Shown here: positions 20,851 to 33,515 of the stretch, in pieces
Layout of the letters: every line of letters begins with the position of its first letter
Numbering within the stretch: position 1 is the stretch's first letter
Source: Nepenthes gracilis
Lineage: Eukaryota > Streptophyta > Magnoliopsida > Caryophyllales > Nepenthaceae
Assembly: GCA_033239525.1 (NCBI GenBank)
Contig: BSYO01000013.1
Location: 3,496,501-3,560,500, forward strand
Reading direction: 5' to 3'
Length of the DNA: 64,000 bases
Notes under the pieces: generated by a model
What the model saw: the letters and a program-made list of their open reading frames with translations, nothing else
Database searches by the model: none
What the model was told of the DNA's origin: nothing
Made by a program: the position numbers and the translations under genes

Positions 20851-21435
20851 CTAACGGTCCCGGTGGCCGGAGGAGGAACCTTGAACGGGATAATCTACCA
20901 ATTGATCGCGGGTCTTGGCGGACGAGTTACGTGGATCTAGGACACCCACGCAGAAGCCTGGATCCTCCAGTAAATCAAGCCTTCGGCAAAGCCTAACGGC
21001 GTCAAAATATCTCCGATCCAAGGCCGAGTTCACTCCTTCCGGCCGAAGCATCAACTTCAGCTCCGACCGCAGCGCAGCAACTTCAGCCTTGTGTTGTCGC
21101 CCCAGTTGCTCAGTTTCTTCTTCAAGTGCCAATATGCGGCCCTGCGCCCCCACGTTGGCATCCGCCAGCCGTATGACCTTGGCCTCCGACTCGGCCAGAG
21201 CGCCCTCTAAGTGCGCAACGCGGGCTCTTAGCCACTCCCTTTTGATTGCTACAGCCCCCCGACGCGGTGGAACCCCCTCGAAACCCGGAGGAACTCCCCG
21301 ACTCCGAGAAGGGCCGGCAACCGTGGCTTCAGAGCGAGCCCCTCCTGAGGAGTGGGCTCTAGAAGACACGGGGGCGTTAGAGCCGAACTCGGACTCGTAA
21401 GAGGAGGGCTCCGTATTATTAGAGGAGTCTCCCAT
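20851..21435 (-). CDS. Antisense accessory gene 2 of the Tat element (coiled-coil protein)
   Basis: An intact 194-codon frame, opposite to pol, starting at ATG 21435 (MGDSSNNTEPS). The frame remains open upstream, but the TATA-like box at 21529-21538 lies between, so the 21435 start is preferred. A Ser-rich N-terminus (1-60) is followed by a heptad-type coiled coil at about 65-130 (RARVAHLEGALAESEAKVIRL). The C-terminus contains RRYFDAVRLCRR and GVLDPRN. This end clearly resembles the end of antisense gene 1 upstream on the same strand order (gene 2 lies 5' of gene 1). No enzymatic motif is visible. The function is unknown; a partner or diverged copy of gene 1 is an inference. Confidence 0.65.
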   Translation of the reverse strand: MGDSSNNTEPSSYESEFGSNAPVSSRAHSSGGARSEATVAGPSRSRGVPPGFEGVPPRRGAVAIKREWLRARVAHLEGALAESEAKVIRLADANVGAQGRILALEEETEQLGRQHKAEVAALRSELKLMLRPEGVNSALDRRYFDAVRLCRRLDLLEDPGFCVGVLDPRNSSAKTRDQLVDYPVQGSSSGHRDR

Positions 21436-21528
21436 CGATTTCGCGGCGAAAAAACACACAGAGGAAGATCGAACGGCCAGTGGATGAACAAGTACAAAGG
21501 CGTGCCAGATTTCGGGAGAGAGTGGCGC

Positions 21529-21538
21529 ATTTAAATAG
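21529..21538 (-). promoter_or_regulatory. TATA-like box of antisense gene 2
   Basis: Reads CTATTTAAAT on the minus strand, 94 bases upstream of the ATG at 21435. Seven or more bases match the equivalent box of antisense gene 1. Confidence 0.5.
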
Positions 21539-21539
21539 G

Positions 21540-22772
21540 CAAATCTTCTCCTGGAAAGGCGCCAACTCCAAAAGGCGGGCAGCATTTAAGGAAGGGCCAA
21601 TGAGGGTTCACCACGTGGGAGGCCCCTGAAAACTCGCGCGTTTCCAAGACGGAACGACGTCTCCTGGCCACGCAGAAATTAAATGCGCTGGCAGCCCGGG
21701 GGACGTAACAGTTGATAGGGACCCCACAGGCTCCCAAAGGATGACGCGTGGATCTTCAGGGCAAAACGTCCGGCAACAGAAAAGCATTTACGGAGAAGAG
21801 ACAAAAATTGAAGACAAAAGAGGCTACTTCTTTTATTAATCAATGCTTTCTTACAAAGTACAAGATCTACAACCATGAAGCTGCGAGAAAGACGAAAGAA
21901 AACTGTAGTGCGAAGCTCGGTATGCTCTTGTACCTCGTCCCAAGAGAGCCCTGAGCGAACGGCGGCGGCTAGTCGAATTTCGCCGGCGAATCAGGGGGAA
22001 GCGAGGAGCATCCCGGTGGGAGTCTCAAGCATTCAATCCACCGGGGTCCAGGAAGCACTGAAGTCAGGCACTCCGCGAGAGACGGGCGATTAGCTCCGCC
22101 TCCACGGAGGGCTACTGACCTCGCACCCCTTCCGCGGTTAGCGCCCTGGCATGGCTCGCGGAGTGGACACCTGCGAAAACCGTCGCCTAACAGGCGAAGG
22201 CAGCCGCGGGGGAAGTCAAAGAATCCGCTCAACCTAGCCATGGACACAACCCGGAAGGAAGCGCGTGACGACGGCAAAATGGCCAAGCCACTCTCGTTAG
22301 CAAAGAAAGCAAGCCACAAGGCTCGGACTACAACGGTCTCCATCAGGGAACTCAGGCATGCAAGTGGTCCATCCAACTCCTTCTCGAGTGCCCACCAGGG
22401 GCGGGGAAAGCCAGAATCTCCTCATTGCCTCTTCAATTCGCTGATAAGGGATGGACTCAACTCGCTCAAGTGCCCTCCTATTTATGGGCAAGACGCGGGC
22501 TAGCCCTCCACCGAGCGCGACACGGCATCCAGCAAACGTCTTTCGGGCAACAGCAGCGACCACTAGTCAGACGCAACCCAAGGCGCGCGAATCTCGCCGG
22601 GCGAGGTGACGGGTCACAGCAGCACCTGAAAAGCCTGCCCTGACCCTGGGAAAGGCGCGAACTTGGAAGACGACAAAAGTGGCGCGACACGAGGAAGGAT
22701 ACGAGGCTGTGGAAATGGGCCCAGTGGACATGCCAGGCCCGACCACTGGCCGGCCCAGGCATGGGGGGCTAG
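21540..22772. other. Non-coding region between antisense gene 2 and 3' LTR, with polypurine tract at the end
   Basis: No supported reading frame. The last bases before the LTR (22758-22772, GGCATGGGGGGCTAG) include a G run that would serve as the polypurine tract priming plus-strand synthesis. Confidence 0.5.
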
Positions 22773-23742
22773 TGTTGGGTCCCATGTCCTGGCCCATGAG
22801 ACAGGCCCAGGCCGACGAAGCAGGACGCGGCCCATGGGGAGATCAGAGGCCCCCAAGAAGTAATCAGCCCAGCCCAATGGATGAAAGGCGCAAGCCCACG
22901 ACGGAAGGAGGCAACGGTAACCTGCGGCGCATTAAATGCGTCGCCGGGAACAAGACAAAAAGGCGGAAAGGCTAGCCAATAGAGGCGTAGCTGGCGCAGC
23001 GCCAACGCCACCCGCTGCCGGCCAACCAATCCCCGCTCAGGGAAAATCGGGCGTGGTCAACAACGCTCAGCAAGCGTGCAGCGGGCAGCAGACAGCCGCG
23101 TGGCCGTGATCCATGATAAATACTTCATGGGCGCGATGGCCCAAGCAACGGGCGTTTTGGCGCCCAAGAGTCCAATGGGGTGAGGTGTATAAGAACCCTC
23201 ACACCCCACAGAGAAAAGGACTTTTTGATCATTCTTCCACTCTCTTTACGACCCTTTGAATCGAGCATTCAAATGGAGCATCCTTGATCATCTGCTTCCC
23301 TCTTCTCTAAAACACGAGAGTGACGAGTCACGACAGAGCACTGCCTCATCTAGCTGACTCGCTCACCACCCCAACATCCTCCGAGATCACGGGAAAGTTA
23401 GCCACTCATGCGGGTGCACTACGGAAGCCAGGCCTTCCAATTCCTGCTCATTGCATTTCTCCACATCACCGCACAATTATTTCCACGCTTCACAGCATTT
23501 CTCCGCGCACCACCTTAGCGTGCGCCATTTCCGTTTATTGCGGGAATTTGCTGACTTGAGCGTCGGAGCGGGCCGGTGGGAGAAATCTGCACGACCCCCG
23601 ACCTCTGCTTTGTTTGTTGTTTGTGTTGTGCAGGTCCAAGTTCATAGAGACGGAGACCGGACCCTTCTTCCGGAGCGACCGCACGCTTAGAAATCCGAAG
23701 GCTTCCTAATCCGTACGACAACCTTGGGCCCGGGACGCATCA
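22773..23742 (+). repeat. 3' LTR of the Tat-like element
   Basis: 970 bp, TGTTGGG start. The last bases are CATCA instead of the CAACA of the 5' LTR. TATA-like TATAAG is at 23188-23193. The segment 23010-23130 differs from the 5' LTR far more than the rest. Confidence 0.95.
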
Positions 23743-23747
23743 ATTGT

Positions 23748-24467
23748 AATAATTATTTATTGTTTGGTTTATTTGAAGAATATATATATTATCTCAGGGT
23801 GGAATAAAATGAATATCACCAAGACAATAGGCCCGATTGGCCTATTTAAATAGAGTAATTTACAAACATGCCCTTGAAATCATAAGTTCAGTGATACATC
23901 ATTAGATTCTTCCTGATTTTGATCCAACTATTTATATTTAGTTTTAGAAAAAAAAATGATTTATTTATTTATCATAATATTAGTATTTTTTAATATTTTA
24001 CATTTTTAAAAATCAATTTAAAAAACTTATTACATATTTTTAAAAGATAAAAAAATTCCTGGCCCGTGTACACTGCCGACGATCAGGGCCCCACAAGAAT
24101 AATGACTGTTCTAAATTTTTTAGTATTGAATGATGGAATGTTGACAGGGCGTGTGGGGCCTGTCGACCTTAATCGACCGGAAATATAAAAATTAAAAATA
24201 TATATATGAAAGCTTATTTTAATATTATTTTAATATTTATTTTATTAAAATTATTAAAAATAAATATAGATTTTATTTTATTTTATTTTTTAAAAATGTT
24301 TTATATTAATTTTAATAAAAATTAGTGATTAAATATTGCATATACTTCTGTATTGGATGTTTTAAAATGGAAAATATGATCGTTAAGCAGTAATATGTAT
24401 CGGAGTTTTGATCCGTCCGACTCTCTCGGAAATCCGAACTGTGATTGGTGCGATTCATCGATCACAA
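23748..24467. other. AT-rich intergenic region and BSD gene 5' flank
   Basis: Very AT-rich with a GC-richer island at about 24058-24182 containing inverted GGGGCC / GGCCCC sequences. The BSD gene promoter must lie here. No unambiguous TATA box can be picked. Confidence 0.5.
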
Positions 24468-27400
24468 ATGTCATGGCTTGCTCGATCACTTGCGAATTCT
24501 CTCGGCATCGATGCCGGTGACGGCGAGGATATCATTTCTGATCATGGCGGCGGTGATGACGATCACACCACCGATGACAGGCGCAACAGGGCAGGATCCT
24601 CATTTTCGAAGCGTGAGAAACAAGGACGAAAAGATCATCGGAAGCAGGAAGGAGATCGATCGGGTTCGCCGACGCGTCGCGCCAAAGAGGACTTCAGTGA
24701 ATTTACAGAAATCCTAACTCGTGAACTATGGGGCGTCGCCAACTTTCTCGCTCCTCCTCCAACTTACACTCCCTCGGGTTCTCACGATCAGTGTGATCAT
24801 TGCCCGGTTACCGAGTGTAATCGGCGGGAACCCACCAATCCTTCGGTTTCCGGTGACGATGAATCCTCTGTTGACGCACACATTGCCGGGATCGCCGGCG
24901 ATCGTTCGAAGAGCATTGGAAGAGTTTCGGAAGAATTTTCTAGGTTTTCAAATGTTCGGGAAGCTTCGGAGGACTCCAGATTTGAGGCGTCTTATAATTG
25001 GTTTGGATCTATGTACGAGGATGAGGATTGGATTGGTCAGGCTGTTGGAATAACCGATGAGGTTTTGGCGTTTGCGGGAAACATTGCGCATCATCCGGAG
25101 ACTTGGTTGGATTTCCCTATTGACGAGGAGGATGATTTAGACGGTACGTGAATGTTGAACCTGCAGAATGTTAATGCCAGTTAAATTCAATTTGCTAATA
25201 GGAGAGAGACTAGAGTTTTTGCATTTGCGACAGTTTGCATTGACACTTATAGTTCAAATTTTGAATTACTTGCCTGCCGATTGTTTTTTTGTGGTCCGTT
25301 TGGTAGAATGTGTTGTGTCCTCGGATCCTCTTCATTGTAAGGGCAGAGATCCAAACGAGTCATCGGACCTTTCCACCTTATATACAAATCTGAATCCATG
25401 CAACACATAGTACTCGGATAATCCTCTTTGGTTAGAGTAAATGATTTTAAAGATGAAGATGTGGACTCTAGAGAGAGGAAGAAAGAAAGTAGCACGCATT
25501 TTTACGTGAAAAATCCTCTCTTGAATGAGAGAGAAAAATTACGGGACTATTGGTCCAGTAATGATTTCACTATGGTGATCTTGGTTACAAGTAGTCTCAA
25601 GTTTCACAGAGAGTAACAGCAGAGAGCAATATGGCATCCTATTTTTTCTTTTCTTCTTGTGTGCACTGTTGCGTATCCCCTCTCTTAGAGTTTGGTCTAT
25701 ATATATATATACTTGACGGCTTTCACTTACCCAGCAAGGAGCTTGCGTGCGTGGGAATGCCTACCACCAACTCTGCAAAACCCACTGTGCCGTCCTGTAA
25801 AGTCTACCAATTCTGAAAGTCAATCGCTTCTCTTAGGGTGCACGTGCTTTGCAAAAGTTGCTATCTTCCTTGAGAGGTTACCTTCATCCCTTCTTGCAGT
25901 CTGACAGAGTCAACCATCAATTTTTGGCACGCCGACTTTGTAGGCTCTCGGCCATTACCGTGAGTCTTTTGGGCCTTAATGGACTCCATGGCCATTGTGC
26001 CTCTTGGACCAAGTTAGCCATCTGGGCTTGCTGGGCCTCCGTAGCATGAGAGCCCAACTCATGGAAACATGTCTTTCAATTGGGCTTGGGTATCAGTACC
26101 CATCAGAATGTATGGAGATGTTGACTGATGGGATAGTTGGTGAGACTGACAATATAAACTTCTTGTAACGTTGAAGCATGGTTCCGGATAAAGTTATTTT
26201 AATTTTTAGAATAGTCTAAACAATGTGACATAAATGAATGGTTTTGTGTAGCTTGTACCATTTAACAAGTTTGCCGCACATTCATATGATTTGAAGGGGA
26301 AAAACTGTTAGAAAAATCAAATTTGAATGTTCCCATATGGAACCTTGTTTATACACGAACAATGTAATTCACATGCATAGGATTGAGTGAGGAAGTTCAC
26401 TGCTACAAGCCAGCAACAAATTATATATTTAGTTTTGAGGCAACATAAAATCTGTAAAGTAAGTCACATGCCTTGTCTGGATGTATAAGAGAATGTGCTA
26501 GGTGCTTGTCAAATCTATGACCAATTAGAGTAATATCAGCTTGCTAACCCTGTTAAACTTCTTATTTTCTTATGAAGAGTATGAGATCTTATAAATAGGA
26601 TGTCAAGGGATCATCATGATCTCAGAGAATATTTACAAGAACTTGATTAAGCTAGGGAGTTTGCAGTTCGAGTTTAAAGGATTAAGCTTGTGCTTGCGAA
26701 GATTCTTGGATAGCTTTGGGCTTAAAGCTGTAAATGACGTGAAGGTTTTGTGGTTGTGTCATTTTCATGGTTTCATCATATATTAAGCATTTGAGGGTAG
26801 TGGACCACATGATTCACCCCGGGAATTTTGAGATATAAAGTGCACTTGAAAAAAAAAAAAAATGATGATGATATGGGAGAGTTTGTGGTGGATGCCTTGT
26901 ATTGGATAATCCAAAGGTTTTACAGATGGGATATTGTCCTCTTTTTTGGTAGGAAATCGATGTTTTCTTTGAAAGATAAGATGGAGTCTGGTGAAGGTCC
27001 TAACTTCTTTTGCTGATACTATTACTTGTTTCTTTTCTGTATGTGATGCAAAAATTGGACTGCTGCATGTTCTTTCATTGGTATCGGTTGGTTGCAGGCT
27101 GGTTTGATTTGTAATGAATAATTGTGGCTTGGTTACAAGTGACTAGGATAGCCAATTTTTGGAGGATGAATCCTTTTTCAATCGCTGTGGAAGGAAACAA
27201 ACAAAAAGAGTTTTTGAAAATGTGAGAATTCAGAGTTAGATCTGTTTTCAGACAGGTTTAATAGCCTATTATTTTGGGTACCTTTTAATGGATTTTTTTT
27301 CTTTTGGTTGAAGCTTGGATGAATTTCATAGATGCTTTGAAATCATTGAAGTTTTTTTTATTTTCTGTATAGTATAATCTGGTGATGCCCCCTTTGGTAT

Positions 27401-30400
27401 CCTTATGTGTACCTTGATGAAAAAAAAAAAAAAACTATATCTAGTGTCTATCTACAGCGATCTTCTCAGACTTGACTGAGCTTTGTTATTTATTTACTTC
27501 ATCATATTCCAGTATATCCTGAGCTCCTCATATCAAGCAGTTTTCTTTTTGGCTTCTGTTGCATATATTATTTCTGAGTGAGCTATAATGTACTTTGCAA
27601 CAATTTTTTCTCAGATTCTACCCACAGTATCAGGCATCATGTTGTGCGTCTAGCTTTCCATGAAGGCTGCTAGCTTGTGTGGATGGCACATTATAAATTT
27701 GCCTCCTTTTAGCTCTGCAAAGAAAAGATTCCTCACATTCAGACAACGCCTTCTACATTTTACAGCTGTCTCTTGTATATAATGGGCTTTATTCAAGCAT
27801 CTAATCAAAGATTATGATAGCCTTAATTAAATGGTTCCTTGAGCTTTTGATGCTATGACGACTGGCATGTTTTCCAATTATTGATGAGTGGGAGGCCTTA
27901 ATTCTTCTGCCCATCTTTCTTATGAATGATGATTTATATAATTGACCTATGAATGTCTTCTTGTCACCGTTTTAATGATCTATTATGTGTGTGTATTTAC
28001 TGAGGCAGTCATCTTTGAGTCTTCAGATTTCAAATTTTTTTCAGTCAACATACAAAATTTCTGATGATTTTTTCATTTGTTATGCATAGTGACTTCCAAT
28101 CAGGGAAATAACCACGTCTCATATTCTCAGGTTTATGGCATTGCAAATGTTGACATAATGTCCTTGGTATGTTTTTGCTAAACATATTGCCCTCTATCCT
28201 TTTCTGCAGATTTTACCATGTCAGATTCTCAGAAATTGCATGCTTTGGCTATAGAACATCTTACACCGAGGCTAGCAGCTCTCAGAATAGAATTTTGCCC
28301 CGCCCATATGAGTGAGGGTTACTTCTGGAAAGTTTATTTTGTTCTTTTGCATTCGAGGCTCAATAAGCAGGATGCTCAGCTCTTGTCAACACCACAGGTG
28401 AGCTGCCTGTTTTCATGCCATGCAGGTTAGTTACTATGATTGTGATAAGAACCCAATCCAAAGATTTGATATTGTGATCCTTTTCACTGACATGTTACCA
28501 CCCAACAATACAAATATAATGAAAAACAAAGCAAACTAGAAAAATATCAGAAATATACTACCGGTAGATAATATAAATATACCGATAAAAAACAATCTAA
28601 CCTAAAATTTGAATTGGAATCACAGGATTGACTCCCAATCGGCCCAAACAAATCCAATAGTGAATATAGGAATGTCAAACGTAATATTCTTGCAAGTCCC
28701 AAATTTCAGAGGCGCCAAAGTATTCATCTACGCAATTCTCTCCAAATCAAAAGATTCCCCTCCCATAGTATAAATGTGCTTATATGGCCTTTTAAATCCT
28801 GATAACACCCAATTATCTAATTGTCCTTAATGAAGGATAATTAATTGGGCATTTATCACTCCAATGCCTCTCGGTCCCTCATCTAGTTGCAATCTGTGTG
28901 CTCCTCTGGGGTGGGGCCAGGTTCTCATCAGATTGCCAGGTTTAAAAAGCAGAAGGAAAAAAGAAATCTGTAAAATCATTTCTGAACATTTAATAAAATA
29001 TATGCTGAAAGCAAACACATTAGCAACGGATCTACTGTTTCTCACACTAATTGTTCTTTATCAAACCTGGATTCTTGGTTGTATTTGATTTTTTGCAGTT
29101 GGTAGTGATGTGTGATCCTGAGTCAGAGAAATTTTTTTGTTTTTAATCTTTTGTTGATTAGTGGCATGTGGCTAGATCTCCAATTTAGAAAATAACTTAT
29201 AATATTCCCAAATGGTACGCAAGAAAAAAAGAAAATTTTGAGAAAGAGAAGGCCTATAGTAAAAATTTTTGTTATGAGATATTCATCCTGTGTATGAGAA
29301 TAGCATTTTTCTGATCTGCTACTTTTCTGTTCCATTTTCATGGAAACGTGATTAGTCAAAACTATTCAACTTCTAGTTACAACCTTTGATCCCAACAATT
29401 AACACTGATTTTAAGAAGAACGTGTACCCTTTTGTCACTATGTTCTCTGGAAAATGTTATTTTTCTTGCTTGTTAGTAAATGCATTGCTCCAATCCCATT
29501 ACTTTTCCTTGTTAATAATTAGTGAAATAAAAATGAAACTTATCAAGCTTGACACTCATTCCTGGTAAAGCCATATGATCTAGGGATTCTTAAAGTTCTC
29601 TTGAAAGCCTTTTGTGATTGAATAAAAGTTGGGAAACTGCAAATTGAATTGCTTAGAATGTATACGAGTCATTCTTACAAGATTAAACCGGTCACAGTTC
29701 AACCACTGTAACACCTGATATAAGATGGCGCAAACACATGCCTAAGGTCAGATGCTCAACTACTGTGACATCTGATATAGAATTTGGACATGCATGCAAT
29801 CATGCTTCTGTCGTAGTTCTCTTCATTGGTTGATAATGTATTATATTCTGTGAATATGTGGTCAATTTTCATTGACTCCCGGCCTTAAAAAATGCTGTGT
29901 TATATTCTAACAGGAGTAACCCATGTCCACTTGGTGTGTTCTGTCTTTTTCTTTTTCCTTTTGTAAATCCATTGGAAAAAATTAGTTCAAAATAGATATT
30001 TTCTTGAAATTCGCCATCTCAAATAGCAGAGATAATCTTTAATATACATACTTTCTGGTTTCTGAACTATGTTTTGGAGAGGCAAGATCCATGACTACCT
30101 ATTGATACCAAAATAATTGGAATTCAGTGTGGCACCCTAACCAAAATGTGGCTGCTTACTGCTCCTAAATTAGGGCCCTTAACCAAAGTTCATTCATGTA
30201 CCAATCTTTTGTGTTTCTTTCCAATACGCATATCTAATGTTTTTTTTCTTTTGCATTCTTGATTTCTTTGTATAAGCAAATGAGTTGATTAATTTACCAC
30301 AGCAATGTATTTCAGGTTGTAGAAGCCAGGGTGAAGTGGATGCAAGAACTACAAAAGCAAACAAAGATAGAATCCTCCTGGCATCGTGGCACCCCTAAAT

Positions 30401-30831
30401 ATTGCAAGGAAAGTGATAATTTACTGCATGAGGATGTTATTTCCGCATCCCCTCGCACCGAGCATTCAGAGGACATGCCGCAGTGGACATATACTTCTGA
30501 ACCTGCCAGCTCAACAGCCATTGATTCCTTGTCTGAGAGACACCTGGCTCTAAGCACAGAGATGCGATTCTTTGACAATTCTGATGTCATCGAAAAGCAA
30601 GCAATTAAAACAGTGGATAAGAGCATGCCAGCTGGCCCATCATCCCCAAGACTGCTAGTGCAGAATTTTGGTGATGATGACGACGATGACTGGCCAGAGG
30701 ATGATCTCTCAGGACATAGAAAGAGTATAGCAGCCATTGATTTTGGAATTGATGAGGATGTGTCTTTCAGTGATCTTGAGGATGATGATCATATTCTACC
30801 TATTAAATCACATGTTGGCTTGAAGGATTAG
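24468..30831 (+). CDS. BSD domain-containing protein, three exons, complete
   Basis: Exons are 24468-25143, 28210-28397 and 30316-30831 (TAG), with GT-AG borders and compatible phases, 459 residues. The start MSWLARSLANSLG is typical of plant BSD proteins. An upstream in-frame extension to 24408 lacks an ATG. Exon 1 is acidic and Ser/Arg-rich, with a segment near residues 185-225 (YNWFGSMYEDEDWIGQAVGI). Exon 2 is the BSD domain itself (HLTPRLAALRIEFCPAHMSEGYFWKVYFVLLHSRLN), the three-helix fold also found in TFIIH p62 and synapse-associated proteins. Exon 3 has an acidic tail (DDDDDDWPEDD near residue 405). The molecular role of these plant proteins is not established; chromatin or transcription functions are inferred only from the domain. 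Intron 1 (3.07 kb) and intron 2 (1.92 kb) show no coding inserts. Confidence 0.93.
28808..28849. repeat. 42-bp palindrome in BSD gene intron 2
   Basis: CCCAATTA...GTCCTT and AAGGATAATTAATTGGG are inverted copies around a 4-base centre. It could be a relic of a MITE or an RNA hairpin in the intron. No function can be assigned. Confidence 0.5.
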
Positions 30832-32760
30832 CTCATGAGTTTCTTCAGCTGGTGATAAGCTCAGCTTTCTCTTGTACCCTGAGAAACAACTACAAAAAGA
30901 ATTGCATATTGGAAGCCACATCAAGGTGGGGTGTACTCTTATTTCCTTTTTTATACATCTATGTACATGGTTTTCTATATGCATGCGAGTTTAAAGATGA
31001 GCTCAGTTCACAGTTGAAATCAAGTGGCCCAGAAGGCCTTGATCGAGTGGGGTCTAGGAATATGGTGGTCTTTGCCTTTTCATCATTTCTTGCTTAAAGG
31101 TATGATGAATTTCAATTCTATTTGAACTCATTGCCAGCCAAATAGGATTTTTTTTTTTTTTTTGGTATTTATATGACCTGAGCTGGTGAAACTGTGAAGA
31201 TTTTCAATGTCTTGGAATTTTGTGGAAGATTGAAAGATTGAAGGAGGCCTATAATTTCTTTGAATGTTGTAGATAGTCCTTTCAAATTAGAGCTTGAAGC
31301 AGTTTGTGTGTGTGAATGGTCTTCGCTTCCATTGTGATGAAATTATCTTAAGATGAAATGTGAAGTTGTGAAATTTGTAAATATTGTGCCATAATTCTCT
31401 AAGTCTGTTTACATGCTGCCATGGAAAACTTAACGAAACGCTAATTGTGTCTTTACTGTGCCTATTTGAGAATTTAAGAGAGTCCATTAGTATCAATATT
31501 GATCTCAGTTATATAGGGCAATATATGTCTGGATCAATTGCTATGAAGTGTGTATTTTTCCCCCCGCAACCATATTGAAACTAGGTTATGTAGTAAAACA
31601 TGACTCTATTTTTATCATATATCTATATATTTGAAGGATTTTACTCTTTTTTGTTAAAATTGAGTCCGATATCCTTTCAATCATTGAAAAGTTGCAAAGG
31701 GTTTAGACTCAATTAGGTCGATATATAAGTGATGTAATGATATGTTACCATAACTTTTGATATTGGGATTTTTAAATCGATATATATCGATTGATATTAT
31801 AATGTATGCACAATTATATCTATTGGCTAACTTGGAAGTCTGTACTTAAACTTGTTTATCATGCCTGAGATGATATGGTTAATGGTGAAGTTATTGCCAT
31901 TACCGAACCACGTAATGGCAAACGCCAAGGCGACTGAGGGTTTTAGATGAATTGAGTCTCGGTAAATGATCATTTGAGTTAGCTTTGTCCATGAGAAGAT
32001 TAAGTGATACTTGAGCCTAATTATGGAACTCATTAGAAAAACCAATCGAGTTTGAGCCTCATTAGATTTGATTTGTTAGAGTCATAAACAGTTCGATGAT
32101 GCTAATTTATGAACTCGTAAGTAATGTTATATATGGCTAGTAATGGAGTCACTTTATATATATGTACTTGGTATTAAGGCTTGTTAGTAAACTCGTTTAA
32201 AGGCTTGAGTTTATTTTGTTTATTGATTCGGGATGACAAACATAATCTCAACTCTTTTACATGGAAAAAGAACAGGCATAATCTCGAGTCGAGTTTGGCC
32301 TGTTAATATATAAACAAACCAAGTCCTGAATTAAGTATGACTCAAACTCAAAATTAATATATACCGCATTCAAATTTTTTATTTTTTGAGAGTATATAGC
32401 ATAAATTAGGAATCGATAAAAAGGTTTTTAAACCATCTAAACCTTTCAAATCTACCTAGACTGTAAATGTTGGTGTGACTTATGGACAATTTGGTTGCAA
32501 CTTAATTTTTTTTGTCTAAATTTTACTTTTCTAGCTGTTTATGGTTTACGATCGGGCAACCTGCCCATTAGCTAGCAAAGCCCAATGCAAAGTAAGGCTT
32601 ATAAACCGTCCAATCAGTCTGTCTGTTATGTGTAGGCCCAAGGAGAATCAACTGCTTAACCTAAAAAAATAGCTTCTATGGCTCAGTTAATTATGGCAAA
32701 ATCTATCATTTATCTTAGCGATAGCAGTCTGGTAGTGCAGAATGCATCGGCGCTATAGTT
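30832..32760. other. BSD 3' UTR and AT-rich intergenic DNA
   Basis: The first few hundred bases are probably the 3' UTR. A run of about 20 T lies near 31148. Beyond that I see no gene, RNA gene or recognisable element; TA-rich simple sequence occurs near 31617-31640 and 32150. Confidence 0.45.
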
Positions 32761-32764
32761 CTCA

Positions 32765-33515
32765 ACTAATGGTGATGGTGGTCAACCATGGGGAATTGCC
32801 GTGCCTGCCTACCAATAGTAGTCCAGCAAACCCACGAGAGAAGAGACCAGGCCCCTGTCAGCCACCTCCAACCACGGTCACGTCACCACCACGAAACGAC
32901 ACCTGACACAGTGATTCCCGTCAATACCCCAATGGCTGACGAATCCTGGTGGATCACTTGTCATCCGCCTTGGTGCCCAAGCCTTCCCGTGAAGTATTAT
33001 AAATTCCTTCACCCTTCACGGGATAAGGGATTGAGCAATTCCCAATGAAAAAGCCACCACTGAGCGAGAGTTAAGAGCTAAGAAAGACCCAAACTATCTT
33101 TCCCAATACAATTCTTTCTCCTCCTTAAAAAGTCACTTTCTATCGAATGTTACCTAATGAGCTACTCACCGAATGCGTAACATTAGAGTCTAGATCTCTA
33201 CCTCTCTAAGTTGATCCCAGTCGAGCACTCCACAAGAGCATAGGCCTACTTTCTCAATCCTCGCAAACATTCATTACTGTATTCTTTCTCATCCTCCTTG
33301 TATCTTTTTATTCTATTAGAAAGATTTCTAATTTAAGTATCGGAGGATAAATTGGGGAGCGAGTGTCGTTAATTTTTTAACTTCTTATTTGTAATTTGTG
33401 ATACACAAGTTTCAGGTTAGCAGCGATGAAGATCGGACCTATTTCAGTTTAACTCATAATAAAAGATTAAGTGGCTTCCGAATCCACATTACAACTTGAA
33501 AACCAAGACACATCA
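32765..33515 (+). repeat. LTR-like fragment
   Basis: Contains a TATA-like ATTATAAATT near 32996, then the GATTTCTAATTTAAGTATCGG signature near 33324, and ends AAGACACATCA. The same order and the same ending are found in the solo LTR at 44266-45428, so both belong to related LTR families. I could not find the left border or a target duplication. Confidence 0.5.

Larger units (their letters stand above)
10777..23742 (+). mobile_element. Ty3/gypsy LTR retrotransposon, Tat-like lineage, with antisense accessory genes
   Basis: A complete element of about 12,966 bp: two similar LTRs starting TGTTGGGTCC, internal gag-PR-RT-RNaseH-IN order (integrase last, hence Ty3/gypsy), and the 5-bp duplication ATTGT at 10772-10776 and 23743-23747. 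Tat-like traits are the DNGSS protease motif, the gag tail ending EIEDLIRRGHLKRFV, no chromodomain after integrase, and a roughly 5 kb region between integrase and the 3' LTR with reverse-strand genes, as known for maize Grande. The internal coding region has many frame breaks, so this copy is not autonomous. It lies between two host genes that would otherwise be about 1.3 kb apart (ECA3 stop to BSD start). Confidence 0.95.
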
